Shown piece by piece: positions 25,835 to 34,623 of a stretch of 64,000 nucleotides of DNA. Where the stretch lies: NCBI GenBank assembly GCA_011525785.1, contig WYBT01000049.1, forward strand, positions 113,068 through 177,067. Reading direction: 5' to 3'. The position numbers and the translations under genes are program-made. Below the pieces are notes generated by a model, which did no database searches, was not told the DNA's origin, and saw nothing but the letters and a program-made list of their open reading frames with translations. Every line of letters begins with the position of its first letter. Position 1 is the stretch's first letter. This DNA is from Planctomycetaceae bacterium (GTDB lineage: Bacteria > Planctomycetota > UBA1135 > GCA-002686595).

Positions 25835-27160
25835 TCAGCGTCCCGCGGATTCCTGCTCGAACATCGGCCCCAACTCGCGCCACAATTCGCGCGCGAGCAC
25901 CTCGCAGCCCTGCGGGTTGAAGTGGCCATCGGAATTCGGCGGCCAGCACGCCACGTCGCTGCGCAGCGCCTCGACGAGCGCGCCGGTCGTGTCCACGGTT
26001 CTCACGCCGCGCGTGCGCAGCAGCTCGTGCACGGCTTGGGTGGCCGCTCGCTCGGCGGCATACAGCGTCTGCAAGCTGTCGGCGCGCGCGTCGCCCGTTC
26101 CCTCGAGCAGCCGGGCGTACACGGCCTCCTTCGTCGGCAGGAGCAACACGACGAACTCGGCGCCGCGCGCGCGACAAGCGGCCTGCATGCGCTCGACGCA
26201 AATCGCCGTGATGCGCAGTCCATCGCGCGCGACCGGCCGCGCTAGATCGACGCTGGCCAGTCGATCGAGCGGCGTGAAGTGTGTCGAGATGCGCCCCTGC
26301 TCGAAGCCGTTCGACGGCGCGCCGCCCTTGAACAACCCGACCAGCGCGGGGTTGACCTTGAGCTGGAGCTTGATGCGCTGCGCGAACGCGCCCGCCAGGC
26401 GCGAGCGCTGCTCGAGCGCGTCGAGCAGCGCCATGGTCAAGTTCAAGGAACGCGTGTCGCCGCCTCGGATGTCGTTCGGCACGGAGTAGCTGAACTCCGG
26501 ATCGCGCAGCGCGGCCCAGTGCTCGAGTCCGGCGAAGCGATGCGCGTCCGAGAGGTCGTTGCCGAAGTAGAAGCCGACCACGACGACACGCGGGCGCAGC
26601 TCGAGCGCGCGTTCGGTCAGGCTCACGTGCTGCAGCGGCCCGTAGCCGCCGTCGCTGAGGTTGTAGACCGTGCGGCCCGAGCAGCGCGCGAGCGCCTGCG
26701 GCCAGGCATCCTCGAAGCGGATGTTGGCCCCGTAGGTCTGCGAATCGCCCACGCACACGATGTCGACGCGCTCGGGCAGCGCTTCGTTGCGAAAGCCCCA
26801 CTCATCCAAGCCGCCGCGCCCGGGGCGTCGCACGTGCCCCAGCACCGGATCGGGCTCGAGCTCGGCGGCGGAGATGGCGCGCAAGTCCAGCCAGCGCGCG
26901 GCGAGTTCGACGGAGAAGAGCACGACCAGCAGCATCAGCGCCGAGCTCAACACCTTGCGCCACAACTGCAATGCTCGCTCGCCGAACACGGCGACGCTGG
27001 TCAGCGGGAGCGCGAGCAGCAGCCCGGCGCTCACGCCTGCCAAGCGGTGCCGCAACTCGCCGCGCAGTGCGCCATCGACCAGCAGCACGGCTCCAGCGAC
27101 GGCGAGCAACGCGATCACGCGCCGAACAGTTCGATGCGAGCCCGAGAGTGGAAGTGACAT
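25835..27160 (-). CDS. Membrane-anchored SGNH/GDSL hydrolase-like protein
   Basis: A 441-residue protein with two or three N-terminal hydrophobic spans (VIALLAVAGAVLLVDGA, AGLLLALPLTSVAVF, VLSSALMLLVVLFSVELAAR) and an extracytoplasmic SGNH domain. The nucleophile block is IVCVGDSQTYGANI, the oxyanion Gly and Asn occur in DGGYGP and FYFGNDLSDAH, and the Asp/His pair lies in NSDGHFNPQGCEVLA. Such proteins often act as carbohydrate O-acyl esterases or transferases. Its position next to the sugar cluster (convergent with the epimerase gene) supports a glycan-modifying role. Start ATG 27160 gives a good first membrane span. Confidence 0.85.
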   Translation of the reverse strand: MSLPLSGSHRTVRRVIALLAVAGAVLLVDGALRGELRHRLAGVSAGLLLALPLTSVAVFGERALQLWRKVLSSALMLLVVLFSVELAARWLDLRAISAAELEPDPVLGHVRRPGRGGLDEWGFRNEALPERVDIVCVGDSQTYGANIRFEDAWPQALARCSGRTVYNLSDGGYGPLQHVSLTERALELRPRVVVVGFYFGNDLSDAHRFAGLEHWAALRDPEFSYSVPNDIRGGDTRSLNLTMALLDALEQRSRLAGAFAQRIKLQLKVNPALVGLFKGGAPSNGFEQGRISTHFTPLDRLASVDLARPVARDGLRITAICVERMQAACRARGAEFVVLLLPTKEAVYARLLEGTGDARADSLQTLYAAERAATQAVHELLRTRGVRTVDTTGALVEALRSDVACWPPNSDGHFNPQGCEVLARELWRELGPMFEQESAGR

Positions 27161-27224
27161 CGCCAAAGTCGACGGCCAGCGTACCGGACCCGGCCGCACT
27201 CCGCTGGCAAGCCTCTGGCGCGCG

Positions 27225-27872
27225 CTACGCGAGCGTCTCAGCGAGGAACTGCACCGCCGCGGCCCACGAACGGCGCGCGGCGCGGGCGTCGAACAACAGG
27301 CCCTTCTCCGGTGCTTGCGCGCCCTCAAAGGTGAACGCGTGCTTGGTATTGCCGAAGGCCACCAGCTCCCACGTCGCGCCGTGCGCGCTCAGCTCGGCGG
27401 CCAACGCGAGCACATCATTCGGCGGCGCCATCGGATCGTCGTAGCCGTGCAGGACAAGCACCTCGGCCCCGATCGGTACGCGCGCCGGCCCCACGGGCGG
27501 AGGCGGCGGGGCCGTGAGGATGCCGTGGAAGCTGACCACCGCGCGCACGCCGACGGCGCCGCTGCGCGCGAGATCGAGCGCACACAGCCCGCCGAAGCAG
27601 TAGCCAATCGCGCCGACGCGCTCGGGATCGACACCGCCCAAGCGCTTGCCCGCTTCGAGCGCGGCCCCGATGCGGCGGTCCAGCAGCTTGCGGTCGTCGG
27701 CGAGCGGCGCCTTGAGCCGGCTGTTGTCGCCGAGCAACTCGCCGCGCACGCCCTTGCCGTAGAGGTCGACTGCGAAGGCCACATAACCCAGGCGCGCGAG
27801 CTCATCGGCCCGAGCGCGCTCCACGGCGCTCTCGCCGCTCCAGGCGTGGAACACCAGCAACAGCGGCCGCAA
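27225..27872 (-). CDS. Dienelactone hydrolase family protein (start uncertain)
   Basis: An alpha/beta hydrolase of the DLH family, with the nucleophile Cys in IGYCFGGLCALD, the Asp in LVLHGYDDPMAPP and the His in GNTKHAFTF. These match the Cys-His-Asp triad of dienelactone hydrolases. The best listed start is a TTG at 27872, but family homology clearly continues upstream in frame (EYRDGELTFEGYAARTGGPQ), where no ATG, GTG or TTG exists before the upstream TPR gene. Either a rare start codon is used or the 5' end carries a small error or mutation. Substrate unknown; probably cytoplasmic. Confidence 0.8.
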   Translation of the reverse strand: MRPLLLVFHAWSGESAVERARADELARLGYVAFAVDLYGKGVRGELLGDNSRLKAPLADDRKLLDRRIGAALEAGKRLGGVDPERVGAIGYCFGGLCALDLARSGAVGVRAVVSFHGILTAPPPPPVGPARVPIGAEVLVLHGYDDPMAPPNDVLALAAELSAHGATWELVAFGNTKHAFTFEGAQAPEKGLLFDARAARRSWAAAVQFLAETLA

Positions 27873-27993
27873 TTGAGGTCCGCCGGTGCGAGCTGCATAA
27901 CCCTCGAATGTGAGCTCCCCATCTCGATACTCGACGCGTTGGCGCTGCGTGCGAGTGAGTCTAGATCGAGCTCGCCGTCGTCGAGCGCGAGTC

Positions 27994-28920
27994 TCAGCCG
28001 CCCGCGGACAGTTCGAGTTGCTTGCGCAGCGCCTCGTTGTCCGGGAACTGCGTCGCGCCGGCCTGCCAGGTCGCGAGCGCCTTGTCCTTCTGGCCGAGCT
28101 GCATGTACATGTTCCCCAGGATCAGGTGTGTGTTCACGAAGCGCGGCTCGAGCGGACGCTGCGCCTGCTGCTGGAGCAGAACCTCGAAGTGCTTGATGGC
28201 TTCGGGCTGCTTGCCCAGGAAGGCCGGCCAGTTGGAGAGCGCCACGGCCTTGCCGAAGCGCGCATCCCAGTGGTTCGCGTCGAGCGCGATGGCCGCGTCG
28301 AAGGCCTTGTCGGCCTTGCTGCCCCAGACGCCCGACTCGGGGCCCATGGGCGAGTTGAACAGCTTCTGGAGGTAGGCGTTGGCGAGGTCCACGCGCGCGT
28401 CGGGGTTGTTCGGTTCGCGCTCGGCGCGCGCTTCGAATTCGGCCAGCACCTGATCGCCCAGGCCGGCTTCGAACAGTTCCTTCCACAGCCGCGAGCGCTC
28501 GCTGTCGCTCAGATCGTCGCCGCGCAACTTGGCGATCGCATCCGCGATGCGCCGCTCGCGTTCGCGCGCGGCCGAACTCGCGTCGGACACGGGCTCCGTC
28601 GGCGCACTGGCGAGGCTCGCCTGCGCGCCGTTCTCGCGCATCCAGCGCTCGACAGCGCTCGCGATCTGATCGCTCGAGAGCTCGACGCGTTCCTGCGTGG
28701 CCGGCGTCATCTCCAGACGAGTGCGCAGCGCCTCGAGCGCGCGTTCGAGCTCGCCCTGACGCGCGAGCACCGCATCGAGGGCGGCGGCCTGGGGCCGGGC
28801 TTCGCCCGCGGAGACGGCCTCCGGCGCGGGCCGCGAGCCCACGAACAGCGCCGCGCCCGCTCCGATGGCGGCGGAGGCGAGCGAGGCGAGGGCGACCAGA
28901 CCGAGGGATGTGTTGCTCAT
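27994..28920 (-). CDS. Membrane-anchored TPR protein
   Basis: A 308-residue protein of unknown role. It starts MSNTSLGLVALASLASAAIG, a single N-terminal membrane span, then a helical segment with TRLEMTPATQERVELSSDQI, and C-terminal tetratricopeptide units such as VDLANAYLQKLF, HWDARFGKAVALSNWP and LGNMYMQLGQKDKALATWQ. It resembles cytochrome c biogenesis (CcmH/NrfG-like) or generic scaffold TPR proteins. The ATG at 28920 gives the membrane anchor; longer versions upstream lack character. A terminator at 29.0 kb separates it from the ECF operon upstream. Confidence 0.85.
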   Translation of the reverse strand: MSNTSLGLVALASLASAAIGAGAALFVGSRPAPEAVSAGEARPQAAALDAVLARQGELERALEALRTRLEMTPATQERVELSSDQIASAVERWMRENGAQASLASAPTEPVSDASSAARERERRIADAIAKLRGDDLSDSERSRLWKELFEAGLGDQVLAEFEARAEREPNNPDARVDLANAYLQKLFNSPMGPESGVWGSKADKAFDAAIALDANHWDARFGKAVALSNWPAFLGKQPEAIKHFEVLLQQQAQRPLEPRFVNTHLILGNMYMQLGQKDKALATWQAGATQFPDNEALRKQLELSAGG

Positions 28921-29017
28921 GGCGAAGGCGTGAGATGGGGTCGAGAGAGGGGCTGCGCGGTGCTCCGCGTCGCCATGTGAGTGCGCCCAGAGCATCGAAT
29001 CCTTCGCGCACTGTTGC

Positions 29018-29045
29018 AAAAAAACGTCGCGCGGAGCGGCGCGCG
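29018..29045 (-). terminator. Intrinsic terminator of the ECF sigma/FecR-like operon
   Basis: On the minus strand CGCGCG, a 6-nt loop and CGCGCG (29045-29028) are followed by ACG and seven T (29024-29018). It starts 6 nt past the stop of the FecR-like gene. Confidence 0.7.
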
Positions 29046-29050
29046 GGGCC

Positions 29051-31705
29051 TCAGCGCCGGCGCAGGACGAGTTCGACGTCGCTGCGCTCGCCCGCGCGCA
29101 CTTGCGCTTCGCCCACGGCCGATTCAAAGCCCTCCGCGCTGGCCTTGACCGTCCAGGCCCCCGGCTTCATGCCGCGCACGCTGTAGCGCCCCGAGGCGTT
29201 GGTGAACTCGTCATCGGAGAACTGCACGGCCACGCCGCGCTCGTCGACGAACTCGACGCGCGCCACGAGCGGTGCGCCGGAGTCGTCGGCGACGCGCAGC
29301 GCGAGGCGCCCGCCGGCGAGCAGCGTGAAATCGACGCCCGTGAGCGCGTTGACGCCGTCGCTCGCCAGTCCCAGCGACTGCTCCTGGCCGAACTCGCCGC
29401 GGGTGGCGTAGGCGAACACGTCGTACAGCCCCGGATCGAGATGATCGATGCGGTACGAGCCGTCGGCGGCGGTGAACACGCGTCCCTGGAAGCGCTCCTC
29501 GCCGTTCGAACGCTGCACGACGACCACGACCGCGTAGCCCATCGGCTGCGCGCTCTCGCCGTCGAACACGCGGCCGCTCAGGCTGGCGCCGCCCAGGCGC
29601 AGCTCGTGCTCGGTGAGCGGCTCGTCGCGGATCTCGACGCGCCCGGCCCACATCAGCTCCGCGGGCGTGGCGCCGGAGACGTACAGCTCGTGCACGCCGG
29701 GCTTCAGCCCCTCGGCGCGGAAGCGGCCCTGCGCGTCGGTGTTGCTCGACGACCAGCGCCCGTTCTGCGGCCCGCCGAAATCGTCGCGCGCGCCCGCCAT
29801 GACCGTGCGTCCGGGGAGCGGCGCGCCCCGGGCATCGACCAGCCGCCCCACGAGCACATGGCCCGCGTCCGCCGGCTTGAAGTCGAGCGTGCTCGTGCGG
29901 CCGGCTTCGACCTGCACGAAGCGATAGTCGGGCGCGATGCTGCCGGGGTTCGCGCCGAAGTTGAGCAACGCCCACGCGCCCGCGCCGAGGTCGTCGATGC
30001 GATAGCGGCCTTCGCCGTCGCTCAACGTGCGCGCGTAGGTCACGCTCGGGCGCTTGCGCTCGAAGTCGGTGGTCGAAGCGAGCACCAGCGCGCCAGCCAC
30101 GGGCTGCGAGCGCTCGTCGAGCACCACGCCGGCGATGGCGCCCGCGGGCTTCAACTCGAAGCGGACGCCGGCGCGCGTCTGACCCGGCTCGAGCTCGCGC
30201 ACCTCCAGCCAGGACTGGCCGTAACCCGGCGCGCTGGCGCGCAGCGAGTGCGTGCCGCGCGAGAGCCGCTCGAGCGCGAAGTCGCCGCCGGGACGCGTGC
30301 GCACCGCGTGCGCGAACTCGCCGTTCTCGGAGGGCGCGATCGACAGCACCGCGAGCTGCGAGTCGCGCTCGGACACGACGTACGCGCCCTCGATCGGCCG
30401 ACCGCTCTGCGCGTCGACGACCAGGCCCTCGACTTTCGCGCCCGGTTCGAGTTCGAACTCGAGCTCGAGCGGCGCGCTCGAACCGTCGAGCACGACTTCA
30501 GCGCGCGCGAGCGCGAAACCCGGGGCCTTGGCGAACAGCGTGGCAGGACCTTCGCGCAGGCCGCTTCGAGCGGGAGCAGCGCCGAAGAGTTCGAACGCTC
30601 CGCCCGCAGCGCGGAACGCGAACGCGACAGGTTCTGCGACCTGAGGCAGGAGCAGGGTGGGCAGCGCAACGATCTCGAACTGCTCGAGTGCGACGCCGCC
30701 CGGGCCGGCGCTGCGCACCACGCCGCGCACCCAGGGTTGCGGCTGCGGATCCGCGCTAGCAGGCGCCGCCGCTTCGGCCTCGTCGCCCACCTGCGTGCGC
30801 GTGGGCTTCGAAGTGTCGAGCGGTGCGGCTGCGTCGACCAGCGCTCCGCCGCACAAGTAACCCTCGGCGCTCTGGCCGAGCTCGCGTCGCTCGCTCGAGT
30901 CGCGCGCCGCCGCGAGCGCGCTGCCGCGGCGAACTTGCACGTGCAGCCACTGCTCCGGCGGCGCGGCGCAGCTCGCGAACGAGCGCAGATCCGGCGGCGC
31001 TTCGAAGCTGGCTCGCACGTCGAACGCGCCGCGCAGCTCGAGTTCACCCTGGGGGCTGCGCAGGCGACGCTCAGCGACCGGCGCGCCTGCAGCGCGCGCG
31101 ATGAGGCCTCCGCCGCGCAGCTCGACCGCGACCGCGTCGCCGCTGCGCTCGAACAGCGCGCGCGAGCCGGGGAACACGCTCCAACGCTCTGCGCGCGAGC
31201 CGCCCTCCGCACGCGCGCCCCACTGCACCTGCGCAGGCAGTTCCGCCGGCGTGGCGAGCTCGAGGTAGGCCCCCGCGAACTCTAGCTGCGCATCGTCGAG
31301 GCCGCCGGTGGCGCTCCACGGCGAACTGCTCGAGGTGCGCGAGGCCACTTCGCCACGCGCCAGGATCGCTTCGAGCGTGGGCGCCTGTTCGAGCTCGCTC
31401 GTGAGCCAGGGCCGCGACAGGAACACTGCGAGCAGCGCCGCGACGCCGACCAGCGACCAGCGCACGAGCGGCGGCAGCGCGCGCGGCCCGCGGAGCGATC
31501 GGGGTTCGCTGGGGCGAGCGTGAGCGGGGCGAGCACCGCGGCGTGCGCTGCGCTCGAGCTGGCGCGTGCGCGCCAGCGCCTCGGCGCCGGCGACGAAGCG
31601 CTCGGCCACGCGCTTGCGAAAGGCGGGCTGCGCGCGCACAGGCTGGTAAGCGCGCGTGAGCAGGAGCGCGAGGTTGCGCTCGAAGATCTCGAAGCGGCGG
31701 CTCAC
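29051..31705 (-). CDS. FecR-like membrane protein with carboxypeptidase-regulatory repeats (putative anti-sigma)
   Basis: An 884-residue single-pass protein. About 80 cytoplasmic residues (MSRRFEIFERNLALLLTRAY onward) precede one span (VRWSLVGVAALLAVFLSRPWL). A FecR-like segment follows to about residue 260 (ARGEVASRTSS, ARAEGGSRAERWSVFPGS, RSPQGELELRGAFDV). The rest contains some five Ig-like carboxypeptidase-regulatory units, such as GVVLDERSQPVAGALVLAS, GRLVDARGAPLPGRTVMAG and GRVFDGESAQPMGYAVVVV. Its GTG start overlaps the sigma factor stop as GTGA. This arrangement strongly suggests an anti-sigma or sigma-modulating sensor, with the outer repeats binding a peptide or glycan (inference). 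A good terminator ends the operon. Confidence 0.82.
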   Translation of the reverse strand: MSRRFEIFERNLALLLTRAYQPVRAQPAFRKRVAERFVAGAEALARTRQLERSARRGARPAHARPSEPRSLRGPRALPPLVRWSLVGVAALLAVFLSRPWLTSELEQAPTLEAILARGEVASRTSSSSPWSATGGLDDAQLEFAGAYLELATPAELPAQVQWGARAEGGSRAERWSVFPGSRALFERSGDAVAVELRGGGLIARAAGAPVAERRLRSPQGELELRGAFDVRASFEAPPDLRSFASCAAPPEQWLHVQVRRGSALAAARDSSERRELGQSAEGYLCGGALVDAAAPLDTSKPTRTQVGDEAEAAAPASADPQPQPWVRGVVRSAGPGGVALEQFEIVALPTLLLPQVAEPVAFAFRAAGGAFELFGAAPARSGLREGPATLFAKAPGFALARAEVVLDGSSAPLELEFELEPGAKVEGLVVDAQSGRPIEGAYVVSERDSQLAVLSIAPSENGEFAHAVRTRPGGDFALERLSRGTHSLRASAPGYGQSWLEVRELEPGQTRAGVRFELKPAGAIAGVVLDERSQPVAGALVLASTTDFERKRPSVTYARTLSDGEGRYRIDDLGAGAWALLNFGANPGSIAPDYRFVQVEAGRTSTLDFKPADAGHVLVGRLVDARGAPLPGRTVMAGARDDFGGPQNGRWSSSNTDAQGRFRAEGLKPGVHELYVSGATPAELMWAGRVEIRDEPLTEHELRLGGASLSGRVFDGESAQPMGYAVVVVVQRSNGEERFQGRVFTAADGSYRIDHLDPGLYDVFAYATRGEFGQEQSLGLASDGVNALTGVDFTLLAGGRLALRVADDSGAPLVARVEFVDERGVAVQFSDDEFTNASGRYSVRGMKPGAWTVKASAEGFESAVGEAQVRAGERSDVELVLRRR

Positions 31706-32388
31706 GGCAACTCTCCTCGCTTGCGCGCGAGCAGTTCGAACACGTCGGCAAAGGCCAGGCGCGCGCGCGTGAGCATCGACTCGGCGGCCTTCTCGCTCTT
31801 GCCGACGGTGGCGGCGATCTGCGCCACGCTGCGGCCGGCGACGTACTTGTCGATCAAGGCGCGGCGATAGTCGGGCGGCAGGGACGAGAGCGTCGCGCCG
31901 ACCAGCTCGCGCGTCTCCTTGCGCTGGAGCACCCAGTCTGGGAGAGGCTCGCTCGAGACGCGCGCGAGGATTTCGTCGATTTGCTCGTCAGCGCCCTCGA
32001 GCACGTCCTCGAGCGCCGCCGGCCGGCGCTTGCGGCGGTGCGCCCGAATCTTGTTCTTGGCGATGCCGCACAGCCAGGTGTGCAGGCTCGAGCGTCCGTC
32101 GAAGCTCTCCAGCGATTCCAGCGCGACCACGAAGGTGTCCTGTACGGCGTCCTCGGCCTGCGCCCGATCCCCGCCCAGCCGGTAGTGCGCGAACTCGTAC
32201 AGCGCGTCGAAGTGCTCTTCGAACACGAAGCGCGCCGCGTCCTGGTCGCCGGCCAGGATGCGGTCGCGGAGCGCGACATCGGAGAGGCTGCGGTAGTCGG
32301 TGTTCACATGCGGCCGCGGCTTGGTGGCCCCGGGCCGCCGCTTCCTTCGCGGATTCTCGGGCAAATGCGGGCTACGATCCACGCTCAC
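31702..32388 (-). CDS. ECF-type RNA polymerase sigma factor
   Basis: A 228-residue sigma-70-family protein lacking regions 1 and 3. Region 2 covers ILAGDQDAARFVFEEHFDALYEFAH through AEDAVQDTFVVALE and SSLHTWLCGIAKNKIRAHRRK. Region 4 covers LSSLPPDYRRALIDKYV and RSVAQIAATVGKSEKAAESML. A basic, Pro-rich N-terminal extension of about 30 residues precedes it; a later GTG (before NTDYRSLSDVALRDR) is an alternative start. It is translationally coupled to the FecR-like gene downstream and likely controls that gene and others in response to an envelope signal. Confidence 0.93.
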   Translation of the reverse strand: MSVDRSPHLPENPRRKRRPGATKPRPHVNTDYRSLSDVALRDRILAGDQDAARFVFEEHFDALYEFAHYRLGGDRAQAEDAVQDTFVVALESLESFDGRSSLHTWLCGIAKNKIRAHRRKRRPAALEDVLEGADEQIDEILARVSSEPLPDWVLQRKETRELVGATLSSLPPDYRRALIDKYVAGRSVAQIAATVGKSEKAAESMLTRARLAFADVFELLARKRGELP

Positions 32389-32515
32389 GCCCGCGGGGCT
32401 CGTGCGGCGCGCCGTTCGAGCGCTGTCGAGCCTGCGGGGCGCGCGTCCCCGCGCCGACGCCGAGTTCGTCCATTAGCCCTCGCGCCCCTCCCCGCTGCCC
32501 CCCCCCCAACGCGCC

Positions 32516-33085
32516 ATGATCGCCGTCGGAAAGCCTGCCCCCGCCTTCTCCCTGCCCTCGACCTCGGGCAAGACCGTGTCGCTGTCCGACTTCGCCGGAC
32601 GCAAGCTGGTCCTGTACTTCTACCCGCGCGACAACACGCCGGGCTGCACGCGCGAGGCCTGCGACTTCCGCGACCACCACGCGGCGCTGAGCGAAGCGGG
32701 CGCGGCCGTCCTGGGCGTGTCGAGCGATTCACTCAAGTCGCACGCCGGCTTCCGCAGCAAGTTCGAGCTGCCCTTCGACTTGCTCGTCGACGAAGGCAAC
32801 AAGCTCGCCACGGCGTTCGGCGCCTACGGCGAGAAGCTCATGTACGGCAAGAAGGTCAAGGGCGTGATCCGCTCGACGTTCCTGATCGACGAGCGCGGCC
32901 GCATCGCCGCGATCTGGTCGCCGGTCAAGGTCGACGGCCACGCGCAAGCAGTGCTCGCCGCGCTCGCGGGCGCTCCGGTGTCCGCGCCGTCCGCGCCCGA
33001 ACGCGAGCCGGCCGCCGCGCGCACTTCGAAGCCCAAGCCTGCGAGCGCCACTCGCAAGAGCGCTGCACCCAAGCGCGCGAAGTGA
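32516..33085 (+). CDS. bcp: Thioredoxin-dependent peroxiredoxin (Bcp/PrxQ)
   Basis: A peroxiredoxin of the Bcp/PrxQ group that reduces hydrogen and organic peroxides with thioredoxin. The peroxidatic Cys is C44 in YPRDNTPGCTREACDFRD and the resolving Cys C49, five residues on, as in alpha2-type PrxQ. Further family marks are VLGVSSDSLKSHAGFRSKF and LLVDEGNKLATAFGAYGEK. A Lys/Ala/Pro-rich tail of some 35 residues after the fold is an unusual addition. It is divergent from the ECF operon and convergent with the Sel1 gene. Confidence 0.95.
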   Translation: MIAVGKPAPAFSLPSTSGKTVSLSDFAGRKLVLYFYPRDNTPGCTREACDFRDHHAALSEAGAAVLGVSSDSLKSHAGFRSKFELPFDLLVDEGNKLATAFGAYGEKLMYGKKVKGVIRSTFLIDERGRIAAIWSPVKVDGHAQAVLAALAGAPVSAPSAPEREPAAARTSKPKPASATRKSAAPKRAK

Positions 33086-33155
33086 CTCTGTCTCGCGTCG
33101 CCGTACCGGCGCCCGATCACCTTCGCGGACACACTCGCGAGCGCACCCACCGCTC

Positions 33156-34409
33156 CTAGTTCGACGCGGCCGCGCGCCACTCGCGCCGCAACGCATCCGC
33201 GCGCTCGATCTGCTCACTCGACAGACGCGCCGCCAGCTTCTCCCTCCGCTCGCGCGCCGTCGCATCCTGCGCCTGGGCCAGCGTGTACCACGCGAACGCC
33301 GCGACCTCGTCGCGCTCCACGCCGCGCCCGTGCTCGTACATCGCGCCGAGCCGCGCCTGCGCGCTCGCCAGGCCTTGCTCCGCCGCGCGCCGCGCCCACT
33401 GGGCCGCCGCCGCCGGATCCTGCGCCACTCCGCGGCCGCGGAGCAACAAGAGCGAGAGATTGTCTTGAGCGACCGCGTCACCGCGCTGCGCCGCGCGCTC
33501 GAGCCACTGCGCGGCCTCGCGACTGGCCGCCTCGTCGTCGCGCTCGAGCAACGCCAGAGCGAGAGCTACCTGCGCCGCGCCCAGATCCTGTTCCGCCGCC
33601 GCGCGCAACCAGCCCTCCGCCTCGCCGGGCGTCGCCTGCGCACCCACGCCGCGCGCGAGTGCGATGCCCAGTTGCGCCTGCGCGCTCGCCAGCCCCTGCC
33701 CGGCCGCGCGCCGCAGCCATTCGAGCCCCGCCCCGACGTCGCGCGCGACCCCGCGCCCCTCGATCAAGAGCAGCCCGTACTGAGCCTGCGCCTGCGGCAA
33801 GCCGCGCTCGGCCGCGCCGCCGATCCATGTCGCCGCAGCGAGCTCATCGCGCTCCACGCCCTGGCCGCGCGCGAACATCAAGCCCACCGCATAGCGCGCT
33901 TCGACGAGCCCCTGCGCCGCCGCCTGATTCAGCAGCTCGAAGCCGCGCCGCTCGTCGCGCACAACTCCGCGACCCTCGGAGTACATAAGCCCCAGGTTGT
34001 TCTGCGCGCCCGCGTGGCCTTGCTGCGCGGCGCTCTCGTACCACTGCGCAGCCAAGGCCTCGTCGAGCGCCACGCCCTCGCCGCGCTCGAGCATCACCGC
34101 CAACGAATACTGCGCGCGCGCCTCGCCCTGCCGCGCCGCCTTCTCGTACCACTGCGCCGCCAGCGCCACATCGCGCGGCGCGCCCTCGCCGCTGAAGTGC
34201 GCCGCCGCCAGCGCCGTCTGCGCCAGCGCATCCCCCGCACGCGCCCGCGGCTCGAGTTCGCGCGTCGCCGCGCTCCAGTCACCGGCCTCGATCGCCTCCG
34301 CCGTCGCGGTGCGCGAATCGACCGTGCTGCGGCACGCCGCGCCGAGCACGAGCGCTAGCACCAGCAGCGCAGCGCCAGGCATCCATCTCGGTGTCGTGCG
34401 GCCCTTCAT
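33156..34409 (-). CDS. Sel1-repeat lipoprotein
   Basis: An exported protein of about 417 residues, mostly made of some ten Sel1-like repeats (A-x2-YxxAAxQGxAxAQxxLGxxYxxGxGVxxD form), for example AAQWYEKAARQGEARAQYSL and RGFELLNQAAAQGLVEARYA. The N-terminus MKGRTTPRWMPGAALLVLAL with lipobox LGAAC predicts a lipoprotein. Sel1 solenoids mediate protein contacts in signalling or envelope assembly; the partner is unknown. An ATG nine codons upstream (34436) is an equally possible start. Confidence 0.88.
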   Translation of the reverse strand: MKGRTTPRWMPGAALLVLALVLGAACRSTVDSRTATAEAIEAGDWSAATRELEPRARAGDALAQTALAAAHFSGEGAPRDVALAAQWYEKAARQGEARAQYSLAVMLERGEGVALDEALAAQWYESAAQQGHAGAQNNLGLMYSEGRGVVRDERRGFELLNQAAAQGLVEARYAVGLMFARGQGVERDELAAATWIGGAAERGLPQAQAQYGLLLIEGRGVARDVGAGLEWLRRAAGQGLASAQAQLGIALARGVGAQATPGEAEGWLRAAAEQDLGAAQVALALALLERDDEAASREAAQWLERAAQRGDAVAQDNLSLLLLRGRGVAQDPAAAAQWARRAAEQGLASAQARLGAMYEHGRGVERDEVAAFAWYTLAQAQDATARERREKLAARLSSEQIERADALRREWRAAASN

Positions 34410-34623
34410 CGCCACGAACGCAACGTCGCTCCTCATGGGGGTTCCGATGTTAGGCGCTCACGCGACGCGAGCGATAAAGGGTCGACATCCGTGCGAGCTG
34501 ACCGACGCTGGAACAACTCGAAATTCCGAATCGGGTGAACCTTCAGGGCGCCGCTCGGCGCCTGGGGAGTGAACTGGGCGCGAGCTCGGCGGACACCGTG
34601 CCCCCCCACCCTGGAGTAGCCGC

